NCBI RefSeq assembly: GCF_002920535.1
Contig: NZ_PQSS01000081.1
Location: 1-32,755 of the forward strand
Length of the DNA: 32,755 bases
Direction: 5' to 3'
From: Streptomyces sp. Ru71
GTDB taxonomy: Bacteria > Actinomycetota > Actinomycetes > Streptomycetales > Streptomycetaceae
Both the position numbers and the translations under genes were made by a program. How positions within the stretch are numbered: position 1 is the stretch's first letter; the number at the start of each line of letters is the position of its first letter. Shown piece after piece: positions 31,503-32,755 of the stretch. The notes beneath the pieces are model-generated. The model saw nothing but the letters and a program-made list of their open reading frames with translations. It searched no databases and had not been told where the DNA came from.

Positions 31503-32510
31503 ATGTACAGCAGTTCCCTGGCGGACGCACCCCAGATCCGCGAACCCCTCCACGCCCCCGTCGCCCACCTCATACGCGGCGGCGTGATCGAGGGCATCCA
31601 CTACGGCTCGGTGGCCGTCCTCCACCCCGACGGCACTCCCGCCTTCCAACTCGGCGACATCGAGGCGGCGTTCTACCCCCGCTCGGCCGTCAAGCCGCTC
31701 CAGGCGGTGGCCATGGTCCGAGCCGGCCTGCCGCTCGACGGCGACCTCCTCTCCCTCGCCGCGGCCAGCCACTCCGGCGAAGAGGTCCACCTCAAGGGCA
31801 CCCAGCGCATCCTGGAACTGGCCGGCCTCACCGAGGACGACCTGCGCAACGTCCCCGACCTGCCCTTCGACCCGGCCGTACGGGACACCTGGATCCGGGA
31901 GGGACGCGGCCCGTCCCGCCTGGCCCAGAACTGCTCGGGCAAGCACGCGGCCATGCTGTACACCTGCAAGCTCAACGGCTGGTCCCTGGAGGACTACCTC
32001 GATCCCGGCCACCCCCTCCAGAAGGCCATCGCCGAGATCGTCGAGGACCTCACCGGGCAGCGGATCGCGCAGGTCACGGTGGACGGCTGCGGCGCCCCCC
32101 TCTTCTCCATCTCCCTGCACGGCCTGGCCCGGGCGGCGGCCCGCATCACCACGGCGGCCCCCGGCACCCCGGAGTCCCGCGTGGCCGACGCGATGCGCGA
32201 CCACGCCGAGATGGCCTCCGGCACGGGCCGCGACGTGGCCGCGCTGATGCGGGCGGTGCCGGGACTGCTGGCCAAGGACGGCTTCGAGGGCGTCCAGGTG
32301 GCGGCGCTGCCGGACGGCCGGGCGATCGCGGTCAAGATCGCCGACGGGGCGAACCGGGCGCGTATCCCGGTGGCAGCGGCGGCGCTGGCCCGCGCGGGGG
32401 TGGACCCGACCCTGCTCACCCAGTTCGCGGGCGAGCCCTTGCTGGGCGGCGGAGCCCCGGTAGGCGAAATCCGCCCAGTCCGCGCGCTGGACCCCCTGCC
32501 CCGCCCCTGA
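31503..32510 (+). CDS. L-asparaginase II family (PF06089) enzyme
   Basis: A 335-residue enzyme expected to hydrolyse asparagine to aspartate and ammonia. It belongs to the Rhizobium-type asparaginase family, which is unrelated to the E. coli enzymes. Residues matching its known site are all present: Ser61 and Lys64 (PRSAVKP), Cys144 and Lys147 (NCSGKH), Cys196 (DGCGAP), plus LAAASHSGEEVH and MASGTGRD. There is no signal peptide, so it acts in the cytoplasm on imported substrate. The ATG at 31503 has a weak AGGCAG behind it; a GTG at 31458 overlapping the permease stop (GTGA) is an equally plausible coupled start. Confidence 0.9.
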   Translation: MYSSSLADAPQIREPLHAPVAHLIRGGVIEGIHYGSVAVLHPDGTPAFQLGDIEAAFYPRSAVKPLQAVAMVRAGLPLDGDLLSLAAASHSGEEVHLKGTQRILELAGLTEDDLRNVPDLPFDPAVRDTWIREGRGPSRLAQNCSGKHAAMLYTCKLNGWSLEDYLDPGHPLQKAIAEIVEDLTGQRIAQVTVDGCGAPLFSISLHGLARAAARITTAAPGTPESRVADAMRDHAEMASGTGRDVAALMRAVPGLLAKDGFEGVQVAALPDGRAIAVKIADGANRARIPVAAAALARAGVDPTLLTQFAGEPLLGGGAPVGEIRPVRALDPLPRP

Positions 32511-32570
32511 CGCACCCGGCGTCTCCAGGCACCCATCGGCTGCGGCGGGCCGGGGGTGGGTGCGCTCACC

Positions 32571-32625
32571 GGCGCTGGCGGGGTGCCTCCCCCAAGCTCT
32601 TCGAGCAGGGGGGACCCCCAGCGCC
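32571..32625. repeat. Intergenic palindromic element (REP-like)
   Basis: A long imperfect hairpin: GGCGCT (32571-32576) with AGCGCC (32620-32625), an inner CCTCCCCC/GGGGGG stem and a tip GCTC-TTC-GAGC (32596-32606). It lies 60 bases after the asparaginase stop. The CCTCCCCC...GGGGGGACCCCC pattern is, from memory, common between Streptomyces genes; a genome search would confirm this. Confidence 0.65.
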
Positions 32626-32630
32626 CACCC

Positions 32631-32755
32631 GTGCCGCCCCAGCGGCACGACTGCCCGCAGCTATGCGGGGACGGGTGCCGCCCCCCGGCGGTGGCTCGCA
32701 GCTATGCGGGGACGGGTGCCGCTCCCGCGCGGCGGCCCGCAGCAATGCGGGACGG
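32631..32755. repeat. 41-bp tandem repeat array, cut by the window end
   Basis: GCAGC(T/A)ATGCGGG begins at 32657, 32698 and 32739, an exact 41-base period. Each unit carries hairpin CCCGCA-GCTA-TGCGGG (or a variant) and a second GC-rich hairpin (for example GCCGC...GCGGC) whose loop varies. A half unit with GTGCCGC-CCCA-GCGGCAC (32631-32648) precedes. Its function is unknown. Confidence 0.75.

Noticed and set aside
17401..32510. A new defence or toxin-antitoxin system
   Set aside because: No gene here shows nuclease, toxin, helicase or reverse-transcriptase motifs; all are assigned to metabolism, transport or regulation.
32654..32755. CRISPR array
   Set aside because: Units are tandem with only about 13-16 variable bases that are themselves structured, not unique spacers, and no cas gene is present.

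Overview
The window is chromosomal DNA of a Streptomyces-type actinomycete. The signs are very high GC with third positions almost always G or C, frequent GTG and some TTG starts, many 4-base ATGA/GTGA gene overlaps, long antisense open frames caused by GC bias, and a sugar ABC importer with no ATPase of its own. I see 34 intact protein genes and one frameshifted gene. There are no tRNA, rRNA, IS, phage or integrase genes, and no gene-free stretch longer than about 275 bases.

Left part (1-17 kb): a GAF-PucR regulator, a small nucleotidyltransferase and a metabolite:H+ symporter. A convergent cupredoxin lipoprotein follows, then a maltose-acetyltransferase-like enzyme coupled to a TetR regulator behind a doubled GTAC-N4-GTAC operator. 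Next come a CHMI-type tautomerase (TTG start), a duplicated YciI protein, the furA-katG peroxide-defence pair with a strong terminator, an O-methyltransferase, a VOC protein (TTG start), and an IMPase-like protein with two altered catalytic residues, divergent from a double Lrp-type regulator. A DUF2795 gene carries a one-base frameshift. An NCS1 permease is translationally coupled to a cysteine hydrolase, followed by an SseB-like protein, a MarR regulator with an operator, and a VOC protein.

Middle part (17.4-25.5 kb): a galactan-utilisation locus. One arm (- strand) is a sugar-binding lipoprotein, two permeases and a LacI regulator, all joined by 4-base overlaps. The other arm (+ strand) is an intracellular GH42 beta-galactosidase and a secreted GH53 endo-galactanase with an N-terminal carbohydrate-binding region. 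The arms share a divergent promoter with overlapping -35 boxes and a near-perfect LacI operator. The logic is: cut galactan outside, import galacto-oligosaccharides, hydrolyse inside, de-repress through LacI.

Right part (25.5-32.7 kb): a small winged-helix protein with an SMP-30/strictosidine-synthase-like protein; a fluC-DUF190-fluC fluoride operon; uppP with a textbook terminator; and a FadR-type regulator, asparagine permease and class-II-type asparaginase in a coupled asparagine-use operon. The window ends in a palindromic intergenic element followed by a 41-bp tandem repeat that runs off the end.

Most of this is ordinary accessory and primary metabolism. The points most worth a second look are the divergent galactan control region, the IMPase-like protein with changed catalytic residues, the frameshifted DUF2795 gene, the palindrome inside the permease gene, and the 41-bp repeat array.
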